64,000 bases of DNA. Origin: Bolinopsis microptera. Lineage: Eukaryota; Ctenophora; Tentaculata; Lobata; Bolinopsidae. Shown in pieces: positions 22,501 through 30,668 of this stretch; positions within the stretch are counted from its first letter, which is position 1; every line of letters begins with the position of its first letter. The position numbers were made by a program, and so were the translations under genes. The stretch covers positions 9,417,303 to 9,481,302 of the forward strand of contig NC_087075.1 of the NCBI RefSeq assembly GCF_026151205.1. Reading direction: 5' to 3'. Under the pieces are notes generated by a model. That model made no database searches and had not been told where the DNA came from. It saw only the letters and a list, made by a program, of their open reading frames with translations.

Positions 22501-25500
22501 TGATTAACCAACAACACAAGGAAGGTGGTTAACCATGTCAGAGCGGCTGACTGTGAGTGATGTGAGCAAATGTGTAAAAATGAACAAGAGTTCATTTTTG
22601 GCTGACATTGAATACGTGACGTGTTACTATGGTTGCAAAAATTCATGGCGACATTAAGTCTAAGTTGATGTTTATTGTTTATACACGCTCCACTGTTTCT
22701 TTTAACTGTTTCTTTTCATTTTTGCAATTGCTCTCTATTTCAGCTGACAAATTTTTTGATAACGGCCGGTTTTTCGTCGGTTCTCTATTCTTCTATTATG
22801 TTCTATAATTAGTAATTTTGCCCTGTTCTGCATCTTAAACCAAAGGCAAAAGCATGATTTTCTCGTAAATTTGCAACTTGAGTTCGAAATCTTTTACTTC
22901 TATTTGCTATGATTGTTGGAAACTGTAAAGCGCCCGCTGGTGGATATAATACATATCCTACTCGCCTCGCTGGCTGAATTCCGTATAACACTCGGGCCCA
23001 ACGGGCCCTCCGGGCTATACGGGGATATGTCGTCCTCGGGCTGTGCGCCCTCGAGGACATATGTATATTATTTTGCTCTCCGGGCGCGGGCGATATAAAT
23101 TTCCGCCCGCTTATAGGCTGCGTGGATATATATATATATGTATCTGACCTGAAAAAATGAGGCAAAACAAATATGAAATGACGAGGTTATCAAGCATTCT
23201 GTGTATCTCGTTAACAAAATTGATTAGGTGAGTATGTGACACGACACCTTAACTGGGCCGCCTTCACAATTTAATGAGGCTACCTAATCACCTGATCAGG
23301 TAAGCCAATCACCTGATCACAATTATAATGAACAAACTCGTTATGCTTCGTATCTCAGTTATCTGAGAAGCTATAACAACTGTCATTTTTTTCAGAACAA
23401 ACGTTATTCGAATGGCCAAACACAATTCAATAAATTTGACTCGATCAGAACTATCAAATAATAATGCAATTGTCGGCCTGTCTTCTGAGGCAATGATACA
23501 CGACTGGGTATAGTGAACTAGTCTTCAAAGGATTATCACAGGAACATGTAGATAACAATATATCCTGAGAGATAACAAAGTTAAGGTAACAGTATATAAG
23601 CCAAAGGTCCTATAATATAAACTAAAGGTGTAATATATAGAACTGGAAATATATAGCCTGACATTACTCTCCCCTTAAAAAAATCTACCTCCCTTCAAAG
23701 TGAATGCATAAAAACTTTATAAGATCCTATAAGTACTCAATAATCATATGAAATAGATATAAAGTCTCCCAGGATTAAATTCTCAAATATTGTCAAATAA
23801 ATTAAAAATACGAATAACCCATGCGCATGGGAATTCAATAGTCAAAATAACTTATTTATAAAAATTGACTTAAAATTAGAAAAATATAAATTTTAATGAT
23901 AAATCTGTTTTATCTTTCAATTCAATAATAAAATTGCATCCTTTCAATTACACATTCAAGTTTATAAATTTATAAATTGTGTGACCTATAACTGGTCGAT
24001 TAGTCTATTTGGGGGCCTGACTACCCTCCCTGATCTGGTGGTTGTAGTTGTTGAGGGTTCTGTAGGTGGGGATGATGGTGCCGGCTGTAGAGCTGATGGG
24101 GCAAATACTGCACTCGTTGGCATGTTGAAAACATTGTTTGCAAATTATTGCCGATCTATCAGCGGTAAGTTACGCTGAGGGAGACTGTTATCAACATAAA
24201 CTTTTCCTGCTGGTGCCTGAGGGTTTTGTACCGGAACTCATGAGCTACCCATAACCATAGAGGCATCCTGCTTTGTGCCCGCAGGCTGAATCTGGTCGTG
24301 ATGACGTGATGAACTACCTTGGATTTTCCGGAAACGAAGTTTACAATTCCCCAGCATGATTTTCCAATCTTTTTGGAGATCTGGAAAATTTAATCCCATA
24401 CATATTGGATTCATCTTGGGATAATCACCACGCTAGTAGTCTTGTTAGCCTGTTTCTGATAGCTTAGTCGAGATTCCTGCTTTTTGAGAATCTTGAGAGG
24501 GATGTTCTGCCTAAACAACCGTGTGTCTTGAGCTTCTTTTTGATTAACACCCAACCTATTGTCGATTGGCAAGTTTGCTGACACTCCGTAAGTAGCCTCG
24601 AAAGGAGAGAAATTCGAAGATTTGTTTTGAGTGTTATTAAACAACAATATAGCTTCTGGCAGGAGCTCATCCCATTGAGTAATAGGGATGCCTCTAGATA
24701 GACACATAGATCGCAAAATTGTTTTGAGGGACCCAATAGCTCTTGCTGCACTGCCATTACCAGCTGGATGATATGCAGAAGATTGGAGCATTTTGATTGC
24801 AAATTCTTCACATAGTTGTCTAACTTTGGTGCCATCGACATTACTTCCCTGATCTGATTGAAGTAATTTAGGTAGCCCATAGTAGCTAAACCATCTGCAC
24901 CATAATGCGTCCACGACTGTCTCAGCCCGTGCATTGGGTAAAGCTATTGCTGTCATCAGCTTGGTAAATATATCTGTCACCAAAAGAAAGCTTCCGTTGC
25001 CTCTCCTGGACACAGGCATGGATGCTAGATCCATAGAAATCATCGAAGATCTTCTCAACCTCTCTATGATCCTGCACTGGTGCTTTAGGCTTAATAGGTC
25101 CATGTTTGCACTGTGTGCATGTTCTACAGTTGGAAACAAAGGACTCCGCAGTCCACTTGTTTTCTCATACCCCTCCAATAGAATCTTACAGATAGTATCT
25201 GGCAGGTATTATCGATTCCTGGGTGGCCTTGTCCGTGGTACTCTTGGATGATCTTTGTTCAAAGGATTATCACAGGAACATGTAGATAACAATATATCCT
25301 GAGAGATAACAAAGTTAATGTAACAGTATATAAGCCAAAGGTCCTATAATATAAACTAAAGGTGTAATATATAGAACTAGAAATATATAGCCTGACACAA
25401 TAATGAACCCTAATTAAAAAAAAATGAACATGAATATTCTTTGATTTAAAATATTTCTCGAATGAGTACTAATAATAAGTCATAAGAAAAAGAATAACCT

Positions 25501-28500
25501 CAGTCGGGCAATCAGTGACTGAGCTATAAAGACCAACGTATGTAACATTACTTTTGGCCCACCCTGTATATATCGTCTCGTTTCATATATAATAACATTG
25601 CACGCATATCATAATGAAAAAATCAGTAAATGATTTTTCTTCCGTATCTCTTTTTCCAGATGACAATTCCAAGCAACAAACGTGTCAAAATCCTGAAAAG
25701 GAGGGGAAAGTATCAAACGAAGATTGCACCGTTTCTAAGATAGGCGGATTTTTGAAACGAGTTTGCTACAAGGAAAAAGAAAATTGGTACTACCACAAGT
25801 GTGCAAACTCTGACATTAATTACGAGCAAGGTGGCACACTTAACATGATCACTGGTAGCTACACAATTTCGAGTGTCTCCACCCTCTGTGAAGATGACCC
25901 GTATGCTTATCAGGCGTGCGGATTTAACTCAAAAACAACAACTGGAAGCCACGCTTTCCTCTGTGGAGGCTATTTCAGCTACGATTCCGAACAAGGAGTG
26001 GCACACTTTCAAAAGTGTGACCTAGATTGTGAGAACAGTGGTATACGAGATTTGACTTCGCAACCCACTGCGGTAACATTAACAGTGTTTTCTTTGTCTG
26101 CCCGTTTTAGTGAATTATCAGTTTGCGATGATAAATGCGACTCCGAAAAGTGTGTTGATGAAAGCATTTGTAACGGGTACACGTATGGTCTTTACTGCCC
26201 TGGGCGGTATGTACCTCCAAACTGGATCTGCGATGGTCAGAAAGACTGTGAAAATGGAGAAGACGAATCTAATTGTGATATTATAGATAAAACCAAACAA
26301 ACTTGCATCAAGTTCAAAACAGACCAGATCGCACCCTTGCCCACTCACATCAGGTGCAGTGTGTTTAAATTTGATCAGTATATGGACACATTCCCCTACT
26401 GTTCAAATTTCCAAGATCAAACAAATTGTTCTGATGTGGGCAGAATCGGTGGTTACTGTTATGTAAACGGGTTTTGGTCGAGTGTGTCCAAGTATGTTGT
26501 CTGTGATAGTGCGTTGATGCAAGGTCAAATAGTGTCCTTGTGTGATGATTATCTGGATGGGGAGTGTTTGTCTGCTCCGGGTAAATCTACAAACTGTATC
26601 ATTCACAAACACAAACTTTGTGATGGGGTAATTGACTGTGGTGACAGTAGTGATGAAATTGCCGACACATGCAAAATAACAACAGGTGAATATTTTCAAT
26701 GTTATCGCAGTTTCAATCCTGCAAAATTAATGGAGATACCTTTCTCCTGGATACTGGACAACCAGGTCGATTGCACTAACGGTCAGGATGAACAGACCTT
26801 CGGCCTAATAAAAGAGTGCGGGGTAAATGAAACCTTTAGAATGGTATACGGCAAAAGAACTTGTCCAGACGTATTTCTGTGTCCTGGAGATGTAAACGGA
26901 AACAACTTAGTTGAGTTTGATCTTCTTTGTGATGGTGTTCCTTCCTGTGAAGTTGAAGAGCAGGTTTGTGCTTTGTCTCGAGATTTCCCGAGAATCACAA
27001 AGACGGCAGAGGTGGGAAACTGCTCCGTACGAGATTTGTGTACAATTGTGGAACGACCTAAAAATACAGGATGTCAAATTAAGAATTTTGGAGGGCCGTC
27101 AGAGGATGTTTTTGGTGTAGAGATAATGTTAAATGTCCCCGTTGCCAAAGTGAATTGCAGTCGTCTGTTTGGTGAGTATTATGTTTTCCTGAGTTGCATG
27201 GGATTGTGTTTAAACTCGACGTGTCCTCTGGACGCAAGACCTCTTGAACATAATATATGTCCTTATTCATTTTCTGATCGGGTGTATACCCTCGCTAAAA
27301 ACTCTTACCTTACTTTTGTAACCATGACTGAGGAGGGTAAATATGAAAATACTCACTTTCAATGTAAAAACAAGAGATGTGTCACCTACAACCAAGTATG
27401 TGATCTTGTTGATGATTGTGGGGACATGTCAGACGAACAGGCCTGTACTAACCACATGGTTTGCAAGAACACCCAGGACAAAATAAACGTTAAAGAACAT
27501 CTCATAGCCCCATCGCAGAAGTGTGACGGAATATTTGATTGCTTCGATCTATCGGACGAGTGCAATGAGTCCTGCGGAAAGGAAATCCTTGAAAGCTGGT
27601 ACTTGAAATTGACATGCTGGATACTGGGAATTTCAGCTGCTGTACTGAACATAATAACGACCATTAAGACAGCAAGTTCCATTAAAGACAGCGGGACTGG
27701 AAATATGGTTTCCACCCGAATACTCGTTTGTCTCATAGGATTCGGAGATTTTCTAATTGGGGTATATCTAATAGTACTGTCCGTGTTCGACAGTTTTATT
27801 CATGGTAAAGATTACTGCAGGAGACAACCTGAATGGTTATCAGGGTACACTTGCGCTTTGTTGGGAGTGATAAGCACCATAGGATCACAGCTGTCTCTAT
27901 TTGCTATGACGTCCTTGAGTCTTATCAGAGTGTCAGGCATTGTGAATAGTTCCCTTTCTGCTCCCAAACGAGTGAACAAACGATTGATGTTAAAAATAGG
28001 TTTGATAGTTCTAGCAGTGGTTACTTCTGCTCTTGCAGTAGCTCTTACACCACTGGTTCCTGCATTTGAGGATTATTTTGTCCAAGGCATGTTCTATGAT
28101 CCTGAATACAAAATATTCATCGGTTTTCCTAACAAAGTCAAGCATCTTGAGATCCTTGGAGCCTACTGCAAAAATGAAAGCTTTTCCCCAGACATGTCGT
28201 GGTCAGAAATTGGTAGTAAGGTTGATAACATGTTCAGTAAAGATTATGGCAGTATGAGTAGGAGTGCTGTACACTTCTATGGGAATGATGGCGTGTGTCT
28301 GTTTAAATATTTTGTCCGAAGTGACGACCCTAGAAGATCAAGGGGAGCTGATGATACAAGTGTCATCGACGACAAAGAAAATGTTATGGTATGGCTTATG
28401 TTAGGTATCAACTTCTTCTGCTTTGTAGTGATTACACTGTCCTACACGGTGATCAGCATTAAAACTTGGAGATCTGCTAAAAGCAGTGGACAAGATGAAA

Positions 28501-28952
28501 ATCCAGAGATTGTCCGCCAAAATCGAGCATTGCAAAGCAGGATATCGATTTTGATAGGGACAGATTTTGCTTCTTGGGTGCCATTTATTATTATAAGTGC
28601 CCTACATAATGGAGGTAAGATAGACTCCACTGATTGGTACGTGCCCTTTGCAATGATAGTGCTACCGATCAATTCTGTGATCAATCCATTGCTTTATGAC
28701 AATTCAATTCGAGATTTCTTTGGTTGGATTATTTCAGGACTGTATACTTTTATCCGAGAGTCCAGATTAATGAGATTTGTTCGAAAGACAAGACCAAACA
28801 ATAAAGAAGACAGCAAATCGGGAAGGATAGCAGAAAGCACTTTTGCCATTTCTGACACACGAGGCAATTTAAGTCAGACTGTTCATAATTCTAGCGAACT
28901 TAGTGCTCAGACAAAAACCAGGTTTGTTGTTGATGATTCCCAGAAGTTATAA
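7466..28952 (+). CDS. Large multidomain 7TM receptor (SRCR/PAN/hevein/PLAT/LDLa-GPCR)
   Basis: Proposed gene of 17 coding exons: 7466-7532, 8948-9182, 9392-9588, 10206-10637, 10797-11052, 11273-11454, 11610-11844, 11989-12164, 12426-12689, 14187-14330, 17707-17951, 18410-18527, 18689-18904, 20328-20765, 21215-21458, 21649-21806 and 25660-28952. All have GT donors and AG acceptors, phases agree at every junction, and the sum is 6,900 nt (about 2,299 residues). Order: signal peptide, SRCR, module X, SRCR, SRCR, PAN, hevein-like, PLAT-like, Cys-rich, module X, SRCR, LDLa repeats, seven membrane helices. It is expected at the plasma membrane with a long ectodomain binding carbohydrate, lipid or protein ligands; ligand and G protein are unknown. 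The 7TM part recalls LDLa-bearing GPCRs such as GRL101, but this N-terminal architecture is not one I recognise. Weak points are the acceptor at 10206, the start choice, and possible missed small exons in the large introns. Confidence 0.75.
7645..8890. mobile_element. Probable inverted-repeat element in receptor intron 1
   Basis: A block near 7757 (ATCCGGATCCCGGTGGCACC) recurs inverted near 8848-8875, and the 11-bp minisatellite text is also present inverted at about 8785-8850. A CAGG..CCTG terminus flanked by TA at about 7645 and 8915 is suggestive but imperfect. The interior has no confident transposase. The minus strand of 8170-8640 is partly open and rich in Arg and Glu codons, possibly a decayed ORF end. 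Confidence 0.45.
7765..8130. repeat. 11-bp minisatellite (GTGGCACTGTC family)
   Basis: About 30 units of an 11-base motif, first GTGGCACTGTC and later variants GCGGCACTCTC and GCGGCACTATG. All six frames stay open because 11-mers shift frame evenly, which makes several long spurious ORFs. It lies in intron 1 of the receptor gene. Confidence 0.9.
8948..9588 (+). CDS. Receptor exons 2-3: SRCR-like domain 1
   Basis: Exon 8948-9182 gives EWEFHKAKL..., then GRVCPNNFN and ANIFCRYFGN..GGNWES, which fit the first half of a scavenger receptor Cys-rich domain (WGTVC... and VVCRQLGY in classical members). Exon 9392-9588 supplies the second half with IEVECDSNAGVTLQC. The two exons join in phase 2 and are bounded by phase-1 introns, the same pattern as the other three copies. 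This copy is the most diverged. Confidence 0.65.
10206..10637 (+). CDS. Receptor exon 4: module X, copy 1
   Basis: A domain of about 144 residues in one exon, not confidently assigned. It shares with the exon at 20328-20765 the pattern DASYLHIKTDSI / DFSYVQLKTNSL, then FFSANI / MFSSTI, then DKEWVIEKRGPRTNVYCNG / DKDWVIKKRGTNTKVYCNG, then SVETCD / TSETCD. The spacing looks like a compact beta-rich domain with a disulphide between the two late cysteines. A loose resemblance to the FA (Methyltransf_FA) type ectodomain is possible. The acceptor at 10205 has only a modest pyrimidine tract, so the start is the least certain in this gene. Confidence 0.6.
10797..11454 (+). CDS. Receptor exons 5-6: SRCR-like domain 2
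   Basis: Exon 10797-11052 begins EPIWEMEKAQF and has GIVCANVYDRRSSKYFCQYF then ANGNWENS. Exon 11273-11454 carries VDVICEDDDKSINDC and SLCLNLKDFMLICTG, matching the second SRCR half with its three late cysteines. The join is phase 2 and the outer junctions are phase 1. It follows module X directly, an arrangement repeated with SRCR 4. Confidence 0.7.
11610..12164 (+). CDS. Receptor exons 7-8: SRCR-like domain 3
   Basis: Exon 11610-11844 gives EWELTRAELIH, then GSVCAANFNWLQANSFCQL and QGNWGSGPKNLKFITE, the clearest first SRCR half. Exon 11989-12164 gives GQLRCDEDRSENDFNC and PSCDFSRSVWLSCS, the expected V-x-C, C, C-x(8)-C cysteine layout. Phase pattern is the same as for the other SRCR pairs. 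Confidence 0.75.
12426..12689 (+). CDS. Receptor exon 9: PAN/apple-like domain
   Basis: The exon encodes DSCRLPATNFLGGD, then EEECVNQCLQLQNCLAVTF, QGCYKKSGGW and a final NIVC. The C-x(3)-C-x(5)-C helix followed by AVTF and a late C-Y-x-K is characteristic of PAN/apple folds, which bind proteins or sugars. The acceptor follows TTTCACAG and the donor is C|GTGAGT. In-phase text extends upstream of the acceptor but is not needed. Confidence 0.7.
12834..14125. mobile_element. TTAA-flanked DNA transposon (non-autonomous)
   Basis: The termini AGGATGAGGGGACCTTAGAA at 12834 and its reverse complement ending at 14125 are both bounded by TTAA (12830-12833 and 14126-14129). A TTAA target duplication is the habit of piggyBac and Kolobok elements. 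The interior of about 1.3 kb has no long ORF, so this is probably a non-autonomous copy. It sits in the receptor intron between the PAN and hevein exons. Confidence 0.8.
14187..14330 (+). CDS. Receptor exon 10: hevein-like chitin-binding domain
   Basis: The 48-residue exon encodes WRDDERCGP, then GTPAQCNPENG, NACCDASGRC and SVCIDH. The CG-x(12)-C-x(7)-CC-x(5)-C-x(2)-C arrangement resembles type 1 chitin-binding (hevein-like) domains, suggesting binding of GlcNAc polymers. The acceptor after CATAAG is weak in pyrimidines, but it is the only one that both avoids an upstream in-frame stop and gives the required phase. The donor G|GTGAGT is strong. Confidence 0.62.
16002..16332. mobile_element. 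Hairpin MITE with arms of about 150 bp
   Basis: The left arm 16002-16151 and the right arm 16183-16332 are near-perfect inverted copies around a 31-bp loop. The ends read TATTTGACCAAAACCCATAA inward. The inner stem text CGCTTTTCCCATTCA recurs near 19575. The element is too short to be autonomous. Confidence 0.88.
16403..17616. repeat. Direct repeats of about 135 bp flanking a palindrome-rich core
   Basis: The blocks 16403-16537 and 17477-17616 share TAGGTAGTG, CATCGACAGTGAGCCGCGCG and AGATATTGAGTATCCTTCCC in the same orientation. Between them, 17228-17470 is packed with AGCGCT-type palindromes such as AGCGCTGGCCAGCGCT and CTAGCGCTAG. Part of 16980-17170 matches, inverted, the dispersed repeat seen at 19704 and 29248. 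The direct repeats could be short LTR-like ends or a segmental duplication. Confidence 0.7.
17707..18527 (+). CDS. Receptor exons 11-12: PLAT-like domain
   Basis: Exon 17707-17951 encodes VVSITTSDDNHGASSDDVF, LYSFIGSKGRT, RGQTDVWTFTDSSNIGEF and INIRQAGRTDSWVPEK. Exon 18410-18527 continues with IIVTIDGTEAL, an edge strand. The xxTSD...DDVF...GxxGRT...D.FT....GE...I.I....DSW layout is that of PLAT/LH2-like beta-sandwiches, which usually bind lipid or protein. The exons join in phase 0 after the donor GAAG|GTTAAA, and the intron between them holds the GGGGAGGA array. If the donor were skipped, the frame would end a few codons later at a stop. Confidence 0.65.
18002..18341. repeat. GGGGAGGA purine array, about 340 bp
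   Basis: Nearly pure 8-bp units (GGGGAGGA), with a few irregular units at the left, form an all-purine tract inside the intron of the PLAT-like domain. The opposite strand is all-pyrimidine and reads as a spurious LLPSSPPP repeat protein. Runs of four G with short A-G loops could form triplex or G-quadruplex structures. Confidence 0.95.
18689..18904 (+). CDS. Receptor exon 13: Cys-rich segment
   Basis: Encodes NECPQSHPYPFFGYNRCC, then DGLVDQCNGGDLEIYSLCC and IECPKKPC. Two CC pairs separated by about 35 residues suggest a small disulphide-bonded unit. I do not recognise a named domain. Both junctions are phase 1 (acceptor TTTCAG, donor G|GTAATA), so it can be added or lost without a frameshift. 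Confidence 0.65.
19704..20025. repeat. Dispersed repeat family, copy 1
   Basis: About 320 bp beginning CTAGCAGGAACCCGTATA, with an inner inverted pair (GGTGTCAAGA ... TTTTTGACACCACTTGGGGG) and ending near ATATCGTCTCGCTTTATATA. Near-identical copies lie at 29248-29568 and, split by an insertion, at 21946-22242 plus 25567-25600. It is non-coding and probably a SINE or MITE-type family. Confidence 0.75.
20328..20765 (+). CDS. Receptor exon 14: module X, copy 2
   Basis: Homologous to the exon at 10206-10637 (see there), including DKDWVIKKRGTNTKVYCNG and TSETCD. It also has DDKIRVWFFYVKEEEE and a G-S-F-E-I-M-F strand. Acceptors at 20324 and 20327 lie in the same frame and would change one residue only. 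The donor G|GTGAGT leaves phase 1 into the following SRCR exon, exactly as for copy 1, so the X-plus-SRCR block was probably duplicated as a unit. Confidence 0.68.
20822..20906. repeat. Small hairpin element
   Basis: GACTTTATTTGAACGGGACA and, about 50 bases on, its near reverse complement TGTCCGTTCAAATAACGTC form a hairpin. Related text (GTCCGG..CAAATAACGTCGG) is near 42232-42256. It is a MITE-like fragment in the receptor intron. Confidence 0.6.
21215..21806 (+). CDS. Receptor exons 15-16: SRCR-like domain 4
   Basis: Exon 21215-21458 gives EPIWELWKASLL, then GTVCADKFNWYSAHQFCRYI and DWGSHPRNMKYISE. Exon 21649-21806 gives NNVRCTKFDDDVSKC, then RDCAYKDNIWLRC. This is the best match of the four to the SRCR cysteine pattern. 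It ends at the long intron holding the nested transposons; the donor ACAG|GTATGA fits the acceptor at 25660 in phase. Confidence 0.75.
22921..23110. repeat. GC-rich hairpin cluster
   Basis: An island of high GC in AT-rich surroundings contains several inverted repeats: GGGCCCAACGGGCCC near 22995, ATATGTCGTCCTCGGG paired with CCCTCGAGGACATAT around 23025-23063, and GCGGGC...GCCCGC near 23085-23110. All lie inside the TA-flanked element. Their role is unknown. Confidence 0.7.
23522..25397 (-). mobile_element. Truncated Ty3/gypsy LTR retrotransposon
   Basis: Two 142-bp direct repeats, 23522-23663 and 25256-25397, differ at about three sites. On the minus strand they start TGTCAGG, and the right copy ends in CA; the left copy has lost its terminal CA. 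Beside the left LTR, the minus strand shows the purine run AAGGGGAGAGTAA, a likely polypurine tract. The internal part retains only integrase-region coding (24411-25250). The right LTR runs straight into it, so primer site, gag, protease, reverse transcriptase and RNase H are deleted. No clear target-site duplication was found. Confidence 0.85.
24411..25250 (-). pseudogene. Gypsy integrase fragment
   Basis: Reading away from the right LTR, the frame gives a zinc-finger-like HGQGHPGI stretch, a short Cys patch (KHQC), then the integrase core with MDLASMPVSRRGNGSFLL, ALWCRWFSYYGLPKLLQSDQ and AYHPAGNGSAARAIG. Two catalytic acidic residues are visible (Asp in SMDLAS, Asp in SDQG). The third position, normally Glu a few residues after GNG, reads Ala here, so the core looks inactive. 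The 255-residue frame ends near 24411 close to a chromodomain-less tail. It represents only the 3' part of a pol gene. Confidence 0.8.
25660..28952 (+). CDS. Receptor exon 17: LDLa repeats and seven-transmembrane core
   Basis: A single exon of 3,293 nt codes for the last ~1,097 residues. The real start is the AG acceptor at 25659 rather than the upstream in-frame ATG at 25614. LDL receptor class A repeats are seen as WICDGQKDCENGEDESNC, LCDGVIDCGDSSDE, a weaker LLCDGVPSCEVEEQVC, VCDLVDDCGDMSDEQAC and KCDGIFDCFDLSDEC. Helices run from about 27600 (LTCWILGISAAVLNIITTI) to helix 7, ending NPLLY at 28683-28697, the NPxxY motif of rhodopsin-class GPCRs. The end of helix 3 reads MTSLSLIRV, so the usual D/E-R-Y acidic residue is missing but Arg stays. 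An unusually long loop of about 100 residues lies between helices 4 and 5. The tail of about 85 residues is Ser/Thr rich. Confidence 0.9.
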
Positions 28953-29247
28953 ATCAGGGAACGATGATCGGATGATTACAAGTTGATTTATTTAAATTAT
29001 TGTCAAAAGTTTGGGTGGAATTTAGTTAAGTGCACGATTAGAAACCTTTGGCCCTTGTTTATCATCATAACTGGATCATATTATTTTAACGATTTGATTG
29101 ATATTCGTTTGTTAAATGAAGTTTTTTATAATTAAGAATAAGCTTCTTAAACCATTTTGATCGAAGTTACTTCCATATTTGTAGGGCCCTTTCATAATTT
29201 TTTGTCGTGATCTAGGCGAGTGACTTAGTGAAAGTCTTTAGTGTTAC

Positions 29248-29568
29248 TAGCAGGAACCCGTATAATCCTAAAATGGTGTCAAGAATCAAGAGACTAAAAT
29301 AATTATTACCTAATTAATTCGCGTTTTTGACACCACTTGGGGGTCCAAATTTTGGGCTCTAAAACTCCTATTCCTTGACCAATTTTTTATTTTTTCATGC
29401 TGATTTGAAGGCTATTAAAGCATTTGACTCAGTCAAAAAGGTTTCAGTTGTATATCTTTTACGGTTTTTGCGGAAAGTCACGTTAAAGTTGATGCCCTGG
29501 TGTCAGTAAAATGGTACGGATAAACACATCCATATATATCGTCTCGCTTTATATATAGTAAGATATGA
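29248..29568. repeat. Dispersed repeat family, copy 3
   Basis: Same order as copy 1: CTAGCAGGAACCCGTATAAT, GGTGTCAAGA, TTTTTGACACCACTTGGGGG, GGTGTCAGTAAAATGG and ATATCGTCTCGCTTTATATA. It is uninterrupted and serves as the reference for the split copy 2. Confidence 0.75.
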
Positions 29569-29699
29569 TTATAAAACAATAAAAGATGATCTTAACAAAT
29601 CGATTTCAAGCCAACTAATAGATTGAGGTTTAACGAAAATATAGGACATCAAACTTTGTGTAGCACTGCACCACCTGGAACAGGAAATGCACACTCAGA

Positions 29700-29840
29700 C
29701 CTATAATAATGGGCAACGTTACTATAATTGGTCTCTCAAAGTCCGTAAAATTTCTTGGTGTGATTATGGATCGGAAACTCAACTTCAACGATCAGTTGTG
29801 GAACACAACAAGAAAATTGAAAATAATCTTGTGCGAGGGT
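29700..29840 (+). pseudogene. LINE reverse transcriptase remnant
   Basis: One frame reads SKSVKFLGVIMDRKLNFNDQ, the conserved VKFLGVxxDxxLxW segment that follows the catalytic loop in jockey/CR1-type reverse transcriptases. No flanking domains survive. Confidence 0.6.
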
Positions 29841-30668
29841 AGGGACCCAGATGTCGTTTCTAACCCAAATAAACTTTAAGGAGGCTTCTCATCAGTAGCC
29901 GCACCTCCTTACTCGGTTTCTGAACTGGAATTCTATGGGCTTCCAGACGGCCAGACCGAGTATTACCATCCCATCCTTCTAGAGTTCATCACAAGTAGCA
30001 CCCACCTTGAAGATCTTTGACACCCAGACACACCCCATTGGCGAACAAACTTTGGATATAATCTTACATGCTCCCGAAGGAATCCCTGGTTTATGGTCTT
30101 TCTCATCGTCACCAGCACTTTCACTAGAGTCAAGATTTTGTTGTGCCAATTTAACTTTTTAAGGGTCAAAGGAAAAGTCCTGCATACTTTGAAAAATATG
30201 CTTACAGTAATAGATTTCACTCTCAAAGTGGTGCAACATGCAAGAATGGAGAATCTGGAAAAAAAAATTTGGAAAATTTGTTTTAAGGAATGAATTCTAG
30301 CAATTATTCTATTATTATTTATGCACTGTATAAAAAGTGTATATTCTGTGTAAAAAGTAGATTTATATTCTGATTTGATAGTATTAGCATAAAGGCATTT
30401 TTATACAATTTGAAAAGTTGTTCATGTATTTTACCATTAACAATTTGTGGCTAATACCGAGCAATTTATTTATTTATTGCACGAGTATGAATATTATACA
30501 TTTCAGGCGTCTGAAATCTAATCGGAATTCGTAATATAATCAAAATAAAAACAAAATCCAACCGGTTCACATTCAGTATCATATACCACAATGCAAAATA
30601 TTTATTCAAAACACGATCAAATTGAATAAGATCTGAAAATCTCGCGAGATAAAACAACATATTATCAG

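Larger units (their letters stand above)
22243..25566. mobile_element. Tc1/mariner-type element with TA duplication, hosting an LTR element
   Basis: The terminal repeats CAGGGTGGGCCAAAA.TAA point inward from 22243 and 25566, each flanked by TA (22241-22242 and 25567-25568). CAGGGTGGGCC ends with a TA target are typical of the IS630/Tc1/mariner group. No intact transposase remains. The core is interrupted by the LTR retroelement 23522-25397 and contains an AAATG microsatellite near 22455 and a GC-rich hairpin cluster at 22921-23110. Confidence 0.75.
21946..25600. repeat. Dispersed repeat family, copy 2, interrupted
   Basis: The left part 21946-22242 and the right part 25567-25600 are one copy of the family seen at 19704 and 29248. 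It was split by insertion of the TA-flanked element 22243-25566. Joining the halves across a single TA restores the order seen in the uninterrupted copies. Confidence 0.75.
28953..30668. other. Intergenic region between receptor and K2P genes
   Basis: The receptor 3' UTR begins here. The region holds dispersed repeat copy 3 (29248-29568) and a LINE reverse transcriptase remnant (29700-29840). The rest is AT-rich with no recognised coding sequence. A minus-strand open frame at 29963-30226 has no recognisable motif. The two genes converge, so both 3' ends face each other here. Confidence 0.6.

Noticed and set aside
25614-25659. ATG at 25614 as the start of a separate 1,112-residue receptor gene
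   Set aside because: A strong acceptor (TTTTTCCAG) lies at 25659 and the phase fits the upstream SRCR exon. The ATG region has no signal peptide, so these codons are probably intron.
29963-30226. 87-residue minus-strand ORF
   Set aside because: No domain recognised; it lies next to LINE debris, so it is treated as chance or mobile-element remnant.
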